DNA of 64,000 nt. Origin: Parvibaculum sp. GTDB taxonomy: Bacteria; Pseudomonadota; Alphaproteobacteria; Parvibaculales; Parvibaculaceae. The position numbers and the translations under genes are program-made. The notes below the pieces were generated by a model. That model did not search any database. It saw nothing but the letters and a program-made list of their open reading frames with translations, and was not told the DNA's origin. Below are positions 17,194 through 25,149 of the stretch, piece after piece (position 1 is the stretch's first letter; the number at the start of each line of letters is the position of its first letter). The stretch spans positions 558,001-622,000 of the forward strand of contig NZ_JAHBYN010000001.1 in NCBI RefSeq assembly GCF_019635935.1, in the 5' to 3' direction.

Positions 17194-17982
17194 ATGCCGC
17201 TCAAGAACAAGGTCGCCATCGTCACCGGCTCGGCCACGGGCCTCGGCGCCGCCGTCGCGCTGCGCCTCGCGGATCAGGGTTGCAACGTCGTCATCAACTA
17301 CACAAAGAGCGAGACGGAAGCGAAGGAAACGCTGGCCGCCTGTCAGGCGAAAGGCGTCGAGGCGATCCTCGGCCAGGGCGATGTCGGCGAGGACGCCGAT
17401 TGCCGCCGCATCGTCGACGAGACGGTGAAGAAATGGGGCCGCGTCGATGTGCTGGTCAACAACGCCGGCGGCACCAAATTCGCCGATCACGCAAAGCTCG
17501 ATGAATTGAACGCCGAGGACTTCCTCTGGATCTACAAGGTCAATGTCGTCGGCGCCTATCAGATGATCCGCGCCTGCGAACCGCACATGAAAAAGGCCGG
17601 CAAGGGTTCGGTCGTCAACATCTCCTCGATCGCCGGCGTCACCGGCATCGGCTCATCGGTCGCCTATGCGGCGTCGAAAGGCGCACTGAACACCATGACG
17701 CTGTCGCTCGCCCGTTCGCTGGCGCCGGTCATCCGCGTCAACGCGGTCTGCCCCGGCTTCATCGGCACCCGCTGGTTCTCCGATCGCTTCGGCACGCAAA
17801 CTTTCGAAGGCATCAAGCGCCAGCAGGAGGAAACGACGCCGCTCCGCCGCGCCGGAACGCCCGAAGACATCGCCGCCGCCGTCGTCTTCTTCTGCGGCGA
17901 AGGCTCCGATCACATCACCGGCGAAACCCTCATCACCGACGCCGGCCTGCATCTGGGATTTGCGCCGCTGAGCGCGCGGTAG
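17194..17982 (+). CDS. SDR-family oxidoreductase, FabG-like
   Basis: The 262-aa protein has TGSATGLGAAVALRLADQG, the NNAGGT segment, ISSIAGVTG and the YAASK active site, and ends ITDAGLHLGF. The sequence VVINYTKSE after the second strand (Asn/Tyr rather than Asp) suggests NADP use, as in 3-oxoacyl-ACP reductases. A strong GGGGAG site precedes ATG 17194. A specific substrate is not inferable. It ends seven bases before the converging hydrolase gene. Confidence 0.87.
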   Translation: MPLKNKVAIVTGSATGLGAAVALRLADQGCNVVINYTKSETEAKETLAACQAKGVEAILGQGDVGEDADCRRIVDETVKKWGRVDVLVNNAGGTKFADHAKLDELNAEDFLWIYKVNVVGAYQMIRACEPHMKKAGKGSVVNISSIAGVTGIGSSVAYAASKGALNTMTLSLARSLAPVIRVNAVCPGFIGTRWFSDRFGTQTFEGIKRQQEETTPLRRAGTPEDIAAAVVFFCGEGSDHITGETLITDAGLHLGFAPLSAR

Positions 17983-17989
17983 GAGCCCT

Positions 17990-18736
17990 TCACCCCGCCA
18001 GAAACTTCAGCACCGCCTCTTTATAAGCGCGGTCCCCCACCGTCTTCATGTGGTCGCGCTTCGGCACCGTGACGGCGCGCGCGCCCGGTATCAGCGCCGC
18101 AAGCGGTCCCGGCGCGCGCGCCTGTTCGTCTTCCTCGCCGGTCACCACCAGCACCGGCCGCGAAATATCGCCGAGCCCCGCCACCGGGAAAGGCGCCCGC
18201 ACCGCCTCGAAACAGGTCGCGAGCGCGCGGCGGTCCTGCCCGTTGCGGTCGGCAAACAACCGGAAGCCGAGCGCGCCCTTGTCGGCAATGCCCGACGGAT
18301 CGTCGGCCAGCAGCGCCGCCACCACCGGCCCCGGATCGCGGTCCGCATCGAGCAGCCGCGCCCCGACGCCCGCCGCGATCACCCGGTCGAACCGCCCGCC
18401 ATGTTCCATCGCCGCAACGAGCGCCGCCATCGCCCCCATCGAATAGCCCATCAGGTCGGCCCCCGCCTCGCCCAGATGATCGAGCAGCGCAACGAGATCG
18501 CCCGCCATCGCCGACAGCGTGTAGTCGTCCCTGTCATAAGACGCCTCGCTCGTCCCATGCCCGCGCATGTCCGGCATGATGACGCGAAACCCCGCATCCA
18601 TCAGCGCGCGGCTCCAGCCGGTCTCGATCCAGTTCGCCCGATGCGTCGAGGCAAAGCCATGCGCCAGCACGATCGGATCGCCCTCGCCTTCGACGCGAAA
18701 GGCGAGTTTCAACCCGTCGGATTCGAAATAGTCCAC
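17990..18736 (-). CDS. Alpha/beta hydrolase (paralogue of 21500-22252)
   Basis: From a GTG at 18736 (after GAGG) the product is 248 aa. It has VLAHGFASTHRANWIETGWS near the oxyanion hole, DMRGHGTSE, the nucleophile elbow MGYSMGAMAAL (Ser), and VPKRDHMKTVGDRAYKEAVL with the catalytic His. The hydrolase at 21500-22252 shares HGFA-x5-NWI-x-TGW, MGYSMGA and the His region, so the two are paralogues. Both probably cleave an ester, amide or C-C bond of related compounds, which fits the M20 enzyme and MFS carriers between and beside them. Confidence 0.83.
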   Translation of the reverse strand: MDYFESDGLKLAFRVEGEGDPIVLAHGFASTHRANWIETGWSRALMDAGFRVIMPDMRGHGTSEASYDRDDYTLSAMAGDLVALLDHLGEAGADLMGYSMGAMAALVAAMEHGGRFDRVIAAGVGARLLDADRDPGPVVAALLADDPSGIADKGALGFRLFADRNGQDRRALATCFEAVRAPFPVAGLGDISRPVLVVTGEEDEQARAPGPLAALIPGARAVTVPKRDHMKTVGDRAYKEAVLKFLAG

Positions 18737-18841
18737 TCTCGCACCTCTTCGCCACAACGGCGCAAGTCTAGCCGCAGGAGTCGCCCCGGTGGAAAACCCT
18801 TTCAAAGCGGTCTAGGCTCATCCCCAAATGGGGAGAGAAAA

Positions 18842-20098
18842 ATGACCGACGCCGCCGCCCTGAAACGCGAGACCTGCGCCGCCATCGACGCGATGTCGGC
18901 CGAACTCCTCGCCGTCAGCCACGAAATCCATTCAAAGCCCGAACTTGCCTTCCACGAGCACGAGGCGGCGCGCATCCTGACCGCCGCCCTCGACCGCGCC
19001 GACCTCCCCGTCACGCGCGGCGCCTTCGGCCTCCCCACGGCCTATGCCTCAAGCTTCGGCGACAAAGGCCCCGAAGTCGCGATCCTGTCGGAATACGACG
19101 CGCTCCCCGGCATCGGCCATGCCTGCGGCCACAACATCATCGCCACCACCGGCCTCGGCGCGGCGCTGGCGCTGGCGAAACTGAACGGCCGCCTCCCCGG
19201 CCGCGTCCGCTATCTCGGCACGCCGGCCGAAGAGCAAGGCGGCGGCAAGGAGCTGATGGCGCAGGACGGTGCTTTCGACGGCGTCGATGCCGCCATGATG
19301 GTTCACCCCGCCGGCGTCGATCTCGTCACCATGCCCTGCATCTGCGTTTCCGAGGTCGCCGTCACTTATCGCGGCCGCTCGGCGCATGCATCCGCCATGC
19401 CGCATATGGGGTTGAACGCGCTCGACGCTCTCATCACCGCCTATCAGGCGATCGCGCAACTGCGCCAGCACATCAAGCCGACCGAACGCATCCACGGCAT
19501 CATCAAGAAGGGCGGCATGGCGCCCAACATCGTGCCCGACGAAACCGCCGGCGTCTTTTATGTCCGCGCCGCCTCTGCTGAAGACCTCGCGCCGCTAAAG
19601 GCCCGCGTCCAGGCCTGTTTCGAGGCCGGCGCGCTCGCCTCCGGCTGCACGGCGGAGATCAAATGGGCGAAGGCCGATTACCTCGATTTGAAAACCAGCA
19701 TGCCGATTGCCGATGCCTATGAAGCGAATGCCCGTTCGCTCGGCCGCGACTTCTTCCCGCTGTCGAAAATGCCGGCGGGTTCGTCCGGCAGCACCGACAT
19801 GGGCAACATCAGCCACCGCGTGCCGTCGATCCATCCGATGATCGCCTGCGCGCCGCCCCATGTCGTGATCCACAATCCGGAATTCGCCAAATGGGCGGCC
19901 TCCGATCTCGGCGACAAGGCCTGCCTCGACGGCGCCAAGGCGCTCGCCATGACCGCCATCGACTTCATGACCGATGCCGCGATGCGCGAACAGGCGAAAT
20001 CCGATTTCGCCGCAACGGCCGACAGCTCCGCCCGCTCCGTCGCCGCCGCCTACGACCCCGCCGGCGCCACCAACATCGGCGGCTGCGGCTGCATGTGA
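18842..20098 (+). CDS. M20-family metallo-amidohydrolase
   Basis: The 418-aa protein belongs to the M20D amidohydrolase group (aminoacylase, IAA-amino acid hydrolase, AbgB-like). Metal-binding motifs are SEYDALPGIGHACGHN (Asp and His) and GTPAEEQGGGK (Glu pair), with the dimerisation domain starting near VTYRGRSAHASAMPH. It hydrolyses an N-acyl or aminobenzoyl-type amide in the cytoplasm. The C-terminus ends in a Gly/Cys run (GGCGCM) that is not typical of the family. A GGGGAG ribosome site supports ATG 18842. It is flanked by divergent and convergent genes for a hydrolase and a carrier. Confidence 0.87.
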   Translation: MTDAAALKRETCAAIDAMSAELLAVSHEIHSKPELAFHEHEAARILTAALDRADLPVTRGAFGLPTAYASSFGDKGPEVAILSEYDALPGIGHACGHNIIATTGLGAALALAKLNGRLPGRVRYLGTPAEEQGGGKELMAQDGAFDGVDAAMMVHPAGVDLVTMPCICVSEVAVTYRGRSAHASAMPHMGLNALDALITAYQAIAQLRQHIKPTERIHGIIKKGGMAPNIVPDETAGVFYVRAASAEDLAPLKARVQACFEAGALASGCTAEIKWAKADYLDLKTSMPIADAYEANARSLGRDFFPLSKMPAGSSGSTDMGNISHRVPSIHPMIACAPPHVVIHNPEFAKWAASDLGDKACLDGAKALAMTAIDFMTDAAMREQAKSDFAATADSSARSVAAAYDPAGATNIGGCGCM

Positions 20099-20102
20099 CG
20101 CC

Positions 20103-21470
20103 TCACGGCATATTCGGCGGCCGTTCCGTCTGCTCGACTTCCTCGGTGAAGCGTTCGTCGAGACGCCGGCGCAGTTCCGACTGTTCCTTGAGCCCGATCG
20201 GATAGAACCAGACGATCGCCGCAACCAGCGCATTGCAGAGAACGGGCGCGGCGACGAACACAATGGAGAGCCCGAAGACGGCGCCGGGCGCGTTCTCCCC
20301 TTGCGGATTGAAGCCGATCAGCGCCAGCGTCCAGAAGACGACGCCCACCGCCACCGCCCCGCCCATCTTCTGCGTCAGCGTCAGCAGCGCATAGAAAAGC
20401 CCGGTGCGCTTTTGCCCGGTATCGAGTTCGTCGATATCGGCGACATCCGCCATCATCGAGCGGTAAAGCGTCGTTGTCGTGCCGACATTGACGCCGAGAA
20501 ACACCAGCACCGCCGCCGCCGCCCAGACATTGCCGTGCGGAATGAGGAAGATCACCGGCGCAAAGAACACGTTGAACAGGGCCGCCAGCACCACGGTCCG
20601 GTGCTTGCCGATCCGGTAGCTGATCCGCAGGATCACCGGAATGAAGGCGATGCCGCCGAAGAAATAAAGCAGCAGCAACAGGCTCGCCCAGCTTCCGACG
20701 CCCCACACCAGCGTCGCCTCGTAAATATACATCGACGCCAGCGCCGCGCCGGCAAAGCCCGAAAGAAAGTCGGCCGCCAGCAGCCGCCGGAGCGGCACGT
20801 TGCGAAAGAGCGGCAACACCTGCGCAAGGAAACTCGCATGGGCCTGCGGCTTCGCCTTGCGCTCCGGCACCAGCCACAGATTGAGCGCGATGGCGACCGG
20901 CAGCACGATGATGATGAACCACCCCATCGCCGCGACGCGCGCCGCATCGACATTCTCCGGCGCCATCCATTCGATCGCCGCCGGCAGCAGCAGCACCAGC
21001 GGCACGCCGAGCAACTGGAACGCCTCGCGATAACCTTGAATGCGCGAGCGCTCGTTATAGTCGTCGGAAAGTTCCGCCGCCCAGGCCATATGCGACAGCG
21101 TCAGCAGCGTCCAGCCGATATAGAGAAAGAACATCCAGGCGAGCAGATAGACCGGCCCCACCGGCGCCGTCGGCGAAAACACCATATAGGCCGACAGCAT
21201 CAGGATCGGCACCGACAGCACCAGCCAGTGCCGCCGCCGTCCCCAGCGCGACGGGAACTTGTCGGAGAGAACCCCCATCGCCGGATCGGTGAACACGTCC
21301 CAGAAGCGCGCCAGCATGAATATCGTGCCGACGGCGGCCAGCCCGAGCCCCATCGGCCCGGCATAGAAATGCGGCAGATAGACGCCGATCGGCAGCCCGA
21401 GCGCACCGATGGGAATGGCGGGGCCCGAAAAGGCCGCAAGACGCCAGGGCGACAGACGATGACCGTTCAT
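20103..21470 (-). CDS. GPH-family MFS cation symporter
   Basis: The protein has 12 predicted membrane segments and the GPH (melibiose-type) signature: FWDVFTDPAMGVLSDKF, RRRHWLVLSVP and an SHMAWAAELS-DDYNERSRIQGYR loop. Such carriers take up glycosides or other small organic molecules with Na+ or H+. The start is ATG 21470 (455 aa), but it has no ribosome site; a TTG at 21503 overlaps the upstream stop (TTGA) and would add 11 residues. It is the last gene of a three-gene leftward operon: carrier, hydrolase, carrier. Confidence 0.83.
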   Translation of the reverse strand: MNGHRLSPWRLAAFSGPAIPIGALGLPIGVYLPHFYAGPMGLGLAAVGTIFMLARFWDVFTDPAMGVLSDKFPSRWGRRRHWLVLSVPILMLSAYMVFSPTAPVGPVYLLAWMFFLYIGWTLLTLSHMAWAAELSDDYNERSRIQGYREAFQLLGVPLVLLLPAAIEWMAPENVDAARVAAMGWFIIIVLPVAIALNLWLVPERKAKPQAHASFLAQVLPLFRNVPLRRLLAADFLSGFAGAALASMYIYEATLVWGVGSWASLLLLLYFFGGIAFIPVILRISYRIGKHRTVVLAALFNVFFAPVIFLIPHGNVWAAAAVLVFLGVNVGTTTTLYRSMMADVADIDELDTGQKRTGLFYALLTLTQKMGGAVAVGVVFWTLALIGFNPQGENAPGAVFGLSIVFVAAPVLCNALVAAIVWFYPIGLKEQSELRRRLDERFTEEVEQTERPPNMP

Positions 21471-21499
21471 GGGGGGTGTGCCTCTCGAAACGAACGCGC

Positions 21500-22252
21500 T
21501 CAACTGATCCCGGCCAGAAAATCCATCACCGCGCCCTTGAACATCGGGTTGGCGAGCGCGAACATATGATCCGTACCCGGAATAATCTCCGCCCGCGCAT
21601 CGGCCATCCGCGCCGCGAGCGGCCCCGGATCGCCGGCAAGGTCGTCGCGCGCGCCGGCAATCACCATCACCTCGTTGCGGATGAGCGCCAGCGACGCCCC
21701 GCGATCTTCCGCGCGCGGCGCCCGCGCGCAGGCCGCCAGCGCCTTCAGGTCTTGCCCGAGCCCCTCGGCATAAAGCCGGAAGCCGCGCGCCAGCGGGTCG
21801 CTGATGCCGTCCGCACTCGCCGCCTCCAGCGCATCGGCGACGCCGCCGACGGCCGATCCCGGCTCCAGCATCTTCGCCCCCACCCCGCCCAGAATGACAA
21901 TGCCGAAGCGGTCGCCGTGATGCGCGGCGAGATGCATGGCGATCCCCGCCCCCATCGAATAGCCCATCAGGCTGGCCCGTTCGATGCCCAGATGATCCAT
22001 CAGCGCCAGCGCATCGCCCGCCATTTTTTCGGTGGTGTAGTCGGCCGGATCGTAGAGCTTGCCGCTCTTCCCGTGCCCGCGCAGGTCGAATGTCACGGCC
22101 TGCCGTCTTGCCCGCGTCAGCGCCTGCACCCAGCCCGTGCGGATCCAGTTGTCGTCGGCCGTCGCGGCAAAGCCATGCACCAGCAGCATCGGCTTGCCTT
22201 CGCCCGCAACCTCATAGGCGATGGAAACGCCCCCCGACGAAAATTCCGGCAT
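21500..22252 (-). CDS. Alpha/beta hydrolase (paralogue of 17990-18736)
   Basis: The 250-aa protein has the alpha/beta hydrolase motifs MLLVHGFAATADDNWIRTGW, FDLRGHGKSGK, nucleophile elbow MGYSMGAGIAMHL (Ser) and a catalytic His in IIPGTDHMFALAN. Homology to the hydrolase at 17990-18736 is evident across the whole length. It starts four bases after the stop of the upstream MFS gene and its stop overlaps a possible TTG start of the downstream one, so the three genes are tightly coupled. The likely role is processing of the compound imported by the adjacent carriers. Confidence 0.84.
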   Translation of the reverse strand: MPEFSSGGVSIAYEVAGEGKPMLLVHGFAATADDNWIRTGWVQALTRARRQAVTFDLRGHGKSGKLYDPADYTTEKMAGDALALMDHLGIERASLMGYSMGAGIAMHLAAHHGDRFGIVILGGVGAKMLEPGSAVGGVADALEAASADGISDPLARGFRLYAEGLGQDLKALAACARAPRAEDRGASLALIRNEVMVIAGARDDLAGDPGPLAARMADARAEIIPGTDHMFALANPMFKGAVMDFLAGIS

Positions 22253-22256
22253 CCGC

Positions 22257-23678
22257 TCAATCCGCCGGCACGCCGGAGGATTGCGCGTCGGAGGGATGCC
22301 CCGTCCGCGCCGCGATGGCGGTGGCCGCCGCTTCGATCCCGCGCTTTTCGAGCACCTCGCGGTTCTCGCGCTGCTTCTTCTCGTCGATCGGATAGAACCA
22401 GAGAATGCCGGCGACCGCGATGCTGATGGCGCAGGCCGGCCACACATAAACCGCCCGGAGCGCGTTCAGCACTTCCGGCGTGTTCTCGCCGCGCGGCGTG
22501 AAGCCGATCATGTCGAGCATCGTATAGCCGCCGAAAATCGCCACCGCGACGCCGATCTTGTTGGTCATGGTCAGCATCGAATAGAAAAGCCCCGTCCGCT
22601 GCTGGCCGGTGCGCACCGTATCGTGATCGGCGACATCGGCCATGATCGAGCGGAACAGGAACGGCCCCGCCGCCATATTGACGCCGCACAGGATCCACAC
22701 CGCCAGCGCCGCCGGCGCGTTGCCCACCGGCACCAGCAGGATCAGCGGCACCGAGGCGGCGTTGAAAAGCGCCGAATAGGCCGCCGTGCGATGCTTGCCG
22801 AGCTTGCGGCTGATCCACAGCATCACCGGAATGAACGACACGCCCGAAATGAAATAGCCGAGCAGCATCAGGCTCGAATATTTGCCGAGCTGCAGCGCGT
22901 CTTCCGCCAGAAACAGGAACATCGAGGCGACAAGCCCGCCCGAAATCCCCGAAATCAGATCGGCCGCCAGCACGTTCTGCAGCGGTTTGCTCTGCACCAG
23001 CGCGGCCACCGCCTCCTTCATCGGCACATGGCTCGGCGGCGGCGTCTTGCGCTCCGGCACGAAACGCACCGCGAGGAAGACGGCGATCGGCAGCAGGATG
23101 ATGACGAACCAGCCCATTGAGGCGACGCGCGCCGCGGCGACGTCCTCGGGCCCCGTCATCTCGATCAGGATCGGCAGCGTCAGCACGAACACCATGCCGA
23201 GGATCAGCGCGATTTCGCGCGCCCCTTGCACGCGCGATCGCTCGTGATAATCGGGCGTCAGCTCCGCGCCCCACGACATGTGCGAAATCGTCAGCAGCGT
23301 CCAGCCGACATAAAGCACGAACAGCCAGGCGACGAGATAGAACCCGGTCACGGCGACAGGCGGCATGAAGATCATGTAGACCGACACCAGCATGATCGGC
23401 ACCGAAATGACGATCCAGTGCCGCCGCCGCCCGAAGCGCGTCTCGTATTTGTCCGACACGATGCCGAGCACCGGATCGGTGAACACGTCCCAGAAGCGCG
23501 CGAACATGAAAATCGTGCCGACGACGGTCAGCCCCAGCCCCAGCGACCCCGCATAGAAAGGCGGCAGGTGAACCGCGAGCGGCAGCCCCATCGCCGAAAT
23601 CGGCGCCGCCGGCAGCGCAAACGCAAAAAGTGTCCAGCGCGATAGCGGCTGGCGGCCCTGCTGGGTCGCAGTCGTCAT
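22257..23678 (-). CDS. GPH-family MFS cation symporter (paralogue of 20103-21470)
   Basis: From ATG 23678, preceded by GGGAGGAG, the product is 473 aa with 12 membrane spans. It shares FWDVFTDPVLGIVSDKYETR, RRRHWIVISVP, TISHMSWGAELTPDYHERSR and a GQQRTGLFYSMLTMTNKIG stretch with the carrier two genes downstream. It is the first gene of the operon. Two related carriers flanking one hydrolase suggest either uptake of two related compounds or uptake and export. The exact substrate is unknown. Confidence 0.86.
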   Translation of the reverse strand: MTTATQQGRQPLSRWTLFAFALPAAPISAMGLPLAVHLPPFYAGSLGLGLTVVGTIFMFARFWDVFTDPVLGIVSDKYETRFGRRRHWIVISVPIMLVSVYMIFMPPVAVTGFYLVAWLFVLYVGWTLLTISHMSWGAELTPDYHERSRVQGAREIALILGMVFVLTLPILIEMTGPEDVAAARVASMGWFVIILLPIAVFLAVRFVPERKTPPPSHVPMKEAVAALVQSKPLQNVLAADLISGISGGLVASMFLFLAEDALQLGKYSSLMLLGYFISGVSFIPVMLWISRKLGKHRTAAYSALFNAASVPLILLVPVGNAPAALAVWILCGVNMAAGPFLFRSIMADVADHDTVRTGQQRTGLFYSMLTMTNKIGVAVAIFGGYTMLDMIGFTPRGENTPEVLNALRAVYVWPACAISIAVAGILWFYPIDEKKQRENREVLEKRGIEAAATAIAARTGHPSDAQSSGVPAD

Positions 23679-23851
23679 GATGGGGGCTCCTCCCGTTGCC
23701 TCGTCGCGGCGCCCGGGTCTTTTCGCCCGCCTGTCCGCCACCCGCATTATCGCCGATGCCGCGCCCGAACCAAGACCCTTTCGGGCAAAAGAACGACGAG
23801 TGGGCTCACATTCACGTTAGCGCCGCCCGCCGCCCCTTCCCCTGTTCGTCT

Positions 23852-23872
23852 TTGCCGGGCTTGACCCGGCAA
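23852..23872. repeat. REP-like hairpin
   Basis: TTGCCGGG and CCCGGCAA form a perfect eight-base stem around the loop CTTGA, followed by TCCAGA. Sequences of this form (TTGCCGG-loop-CCGGCAATCCAGA) are common dispersed intergenic elements in alphaproteobacterial genomes. One copy is seen in the window. Confidence 0.6.
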
Positions 23873-23991
23873 TCCAGAAGCCGCCTCCGGCGGCGTCTCA
23901 CTTCACAAAACCGCTTCCTCGCCGCCCCGGCCGCTTCAACGCCCCACCCCGCCCATTCCGTCGCACGGGGCCCCCAACCCAAAATAAAAAT

Positions 23992-24167
23992 GTCACCCCG
24001 GCGAAAGCCGGGGTCCATTGGTTCCCTCAGCAAGTGCAATTGTGTGCGGCGTTTGCGCCGGGACGAACCGTCGTCGCCTGCGGCAAGAGGCGCTGCGACC
24101 TGCCTGCGCGAAGCCGGAGCTTCGCTTCGGCCTAGGCAGGGTGGACCCCGGCTTTCGCCGGGGTGAC
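23992..24167. repeat. Inverted pair of REP sequences (REPIN-like element)
   Basis: A 26-bp sequence at 23992-24017, itself containing the palindrome CCCCGGCGAAAGCCGGGG, is repeated as an exact inverted copy at 24142-24167. The 124-bp spacer ends in an imperfect hairpin (24099-24140) with stems CCTGCCT/AGGCAGG and CGAAGC/GCTTCG. The arrangement of two REPs head to head around a short spacer is that of a REPIN, a non-autonomous element mobilised in other bacteria by a RAYT transposase. No RAYT gene is in this window. Confidence 0.7.
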
Positions 24168-24284
24168 ACGCATGGGTGTGGCACGGCCGAAAGCGCAAAA
24201 AATCTTCTCTGCGTCTCTGCGCCGGAGCCTGTCCTCGGGATCGCCGGAGGCGATACCCGTGGGCGTGCACATCTCCTTCATTCA

Positions 24285-24301
24285 TGACAGTCCCGTGACA
24301 G
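24285..24301 (-). promoter_or_regulatory. Pho-box-like direct repeat
   Basis: TGACAG-N5-TGACAG on the plus strand reads as CTGTCA-N5-CTGTCA on the minus strand, an exact match in half-site and 11-bp period to the PhoB box. It points left. The nearest downstream gene in that direction starts about 600 bp away. Confidence 0.5.
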
Positions 24302-24379
24302 TCGCGACTTATCCCGCAAAACCGCCACTTGTCCCCGCCCCGCAACGCGCGGCAATAAAAAGTGATCGGTGCGGCGTGC

Positions 24380-24403
24380 CTTCGCGTCTTCGCGTCTTCG
24401 CGT
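24380..24403. repeat. Three tandem copies of an 8-bp unit
   Basis: CTTCGCGT is repeated three times without interruption in the non-coding region. No function is evident. Confidence 0.6.
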
Positions 24404-24458
24404 GTCCAACCTGCAGCCTTGCCCCAATGTTTGGCAGACCCGAATCCGGAATCCCGTC

Positions 24459-24491
24459 CCGGCGATTTTCGATTTCAAGTGGGGAAATCTC
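24459..24491 (-). repeat. 33-bp dispersed motif, copy A
   Basis: This segment matches 29109-29141 (on the opposite strand) at 31 of 33 positions. Key parts are CCGGCGATTTTC at the left and AAGTGGGGAAATCTC at the right. It lies in non-coding DNA 146 bp beyond the conserved Pho-array block in the direction that block points. Confidence 0.8.
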
Positions 24492-24637
24492 ATTCGCCCG
24501 AAAAATCGTCCGGACGCCGCTTCCGCGCCCGCGAAAAATCGCTCCGTCTACGGATGAAACAGTCGGCCGCGCCCTCCACCCGCACCATCCACAACCCCCG
24601 CCCGGCCATCGCGCCGATCCATACAAGCGCCACGGGG

Positions 24638-24676
24638 AACATGCTTCGTGACAGTTTCATGACAGTTCGGTGACAG
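24638..24676 (-). promoter_or_regulatory. Triple Pho-box-like array, copy A
   Basis: Three half-sites (TGACAG at 24649, 24660 and 24671) are spaced exactly 11 bp apart, reading CTGTCA on the minus strand. With the 11 bases beyond them, the block agrees with 28957-28995 at 32 of 39 positions, including the trailing CGAA-x-CAT-x-TT. PhoB binds such repeats in tandem. The array points left towards the 33-bp motif. Confidence 0.6.
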
Positions 24677-24760
24677 CGCGCCCCCGCGCCCGCTGTCACA
24701 ATCCGTCAAAACGCCGAAAAGCGAGGCGCCACAAGCCGTTAGTCCCCATCCCGCCATTTG

Positions 24761-24777
24761 TGACAGTTCGATGACAG
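24761..24777 (-). promoter_or_regulatory. Pho-box-like direct repeat
   Basis: Minus-strand sequence CTGTCATCGAACTGTCA is a near-ideal two-unit PhoB box. Its first 17 bases differ from those of the array at 28957 only at the first base. It lies 94 bp upstream of the plus-strand zinc-finger gene but points away from it. Confidence 0.55.
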
Positions 24778-24871
24778 CCGGGCGGCGGCCCGCCGCTGTT
24801 GCGCCGCTTGCCGCCGCCGCGCATCCCCTCTAGTTTCGGCGCGGGATTCCTCGAAAAATGGAGCAGGGGCG

Positions 24872-25120
24872 ATGGCCGGCGCAGCGGTACCGAAATTTTC
24901 CAACGAGGCCGGTGCGCGCGAAATTGCCATTGGCGTCAAGGAGTTCACCTGCATCGGCGCCAACCCGCCCTTCGACCATCCGCATATCTGGCTCGACATG
25001 GGCGCGGACTCGGAGATCGTCTGCCCCTATTGCTCGACGCTCTACCGCTACGACGCGGCCCTTGGCGCCCATGAGAGCCGCCCGGCCGAGGCGCTCATTC
25101 GCGAAAAGTCGAGCGTTTGA
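24872..25120 (+). CDS. CHCC-type zinc-finger protein (complex I NDUFS6-like)
   Basis: The 82-aa protein is one zf-CHCC domain. Predicted zinc ligands are Cys27 (FTCIGAN), a His of DHPHIW and the CPYC pair at 51 and 54. The family includes the NDUFS6/NUMM accessory subunit of respiratory complex I; alphaproteobacteria carry a short stand-alone version. A complex I role is therefore plausible but is inference, since no nuo gene lies nearby. The ATG at 24872 follows GGGGCG at short distance. The LysE gene follows after 29 bp. Confidence 0.85.
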   Translation: MAGAAVPKFSNEAGAREIAIGVKEFTCIGANPPFDHPHIWLDMGADSEIVCPYCSTLYRYDAALGAHESRPAEALIREKSSV

Positions 25121-25149
25121 AAGCACTTGTGCGACGGCGGGCCTGAGCC

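Larger units (their letters stand above)
23679..24871. other. Repeat-rich non-coding region of about 1.2 kb
   Basis: No convincing gene is present between the start of the MFS operon and the zinc-finger gene. Open frames here (for example 24163-24651) run through repeats and have no family resemblance. The region holds a REP-like hairpin, an inverted REP pair, a short tandem repeat, a 33-bp dispersed motif and three Pho-box-like arrays, all listed separately. The promoter of the leftward MFS operon must lie near its left end. Confidence 0.7.

Noticed and set aside
24163..24651. 162-codon open frame in the repeat-rich region
   Set aside because: It traverses part of the inverted REP pair, the tandem 8-mers and the 33-bp motif; no ribosome site or family resemblance.
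24693..24708. Further Pho-box-like site CTGTCA followed by CCGTCA
   Set aside because: The half-sites are ten rather than eleven bases apart and the second is degenerate.
24285..24777. CRISPR array
   Set aside because: The TGACAG repeats are 6 bp with 5-bp spacers; there are no long repeats, unique spacers or cas genes.
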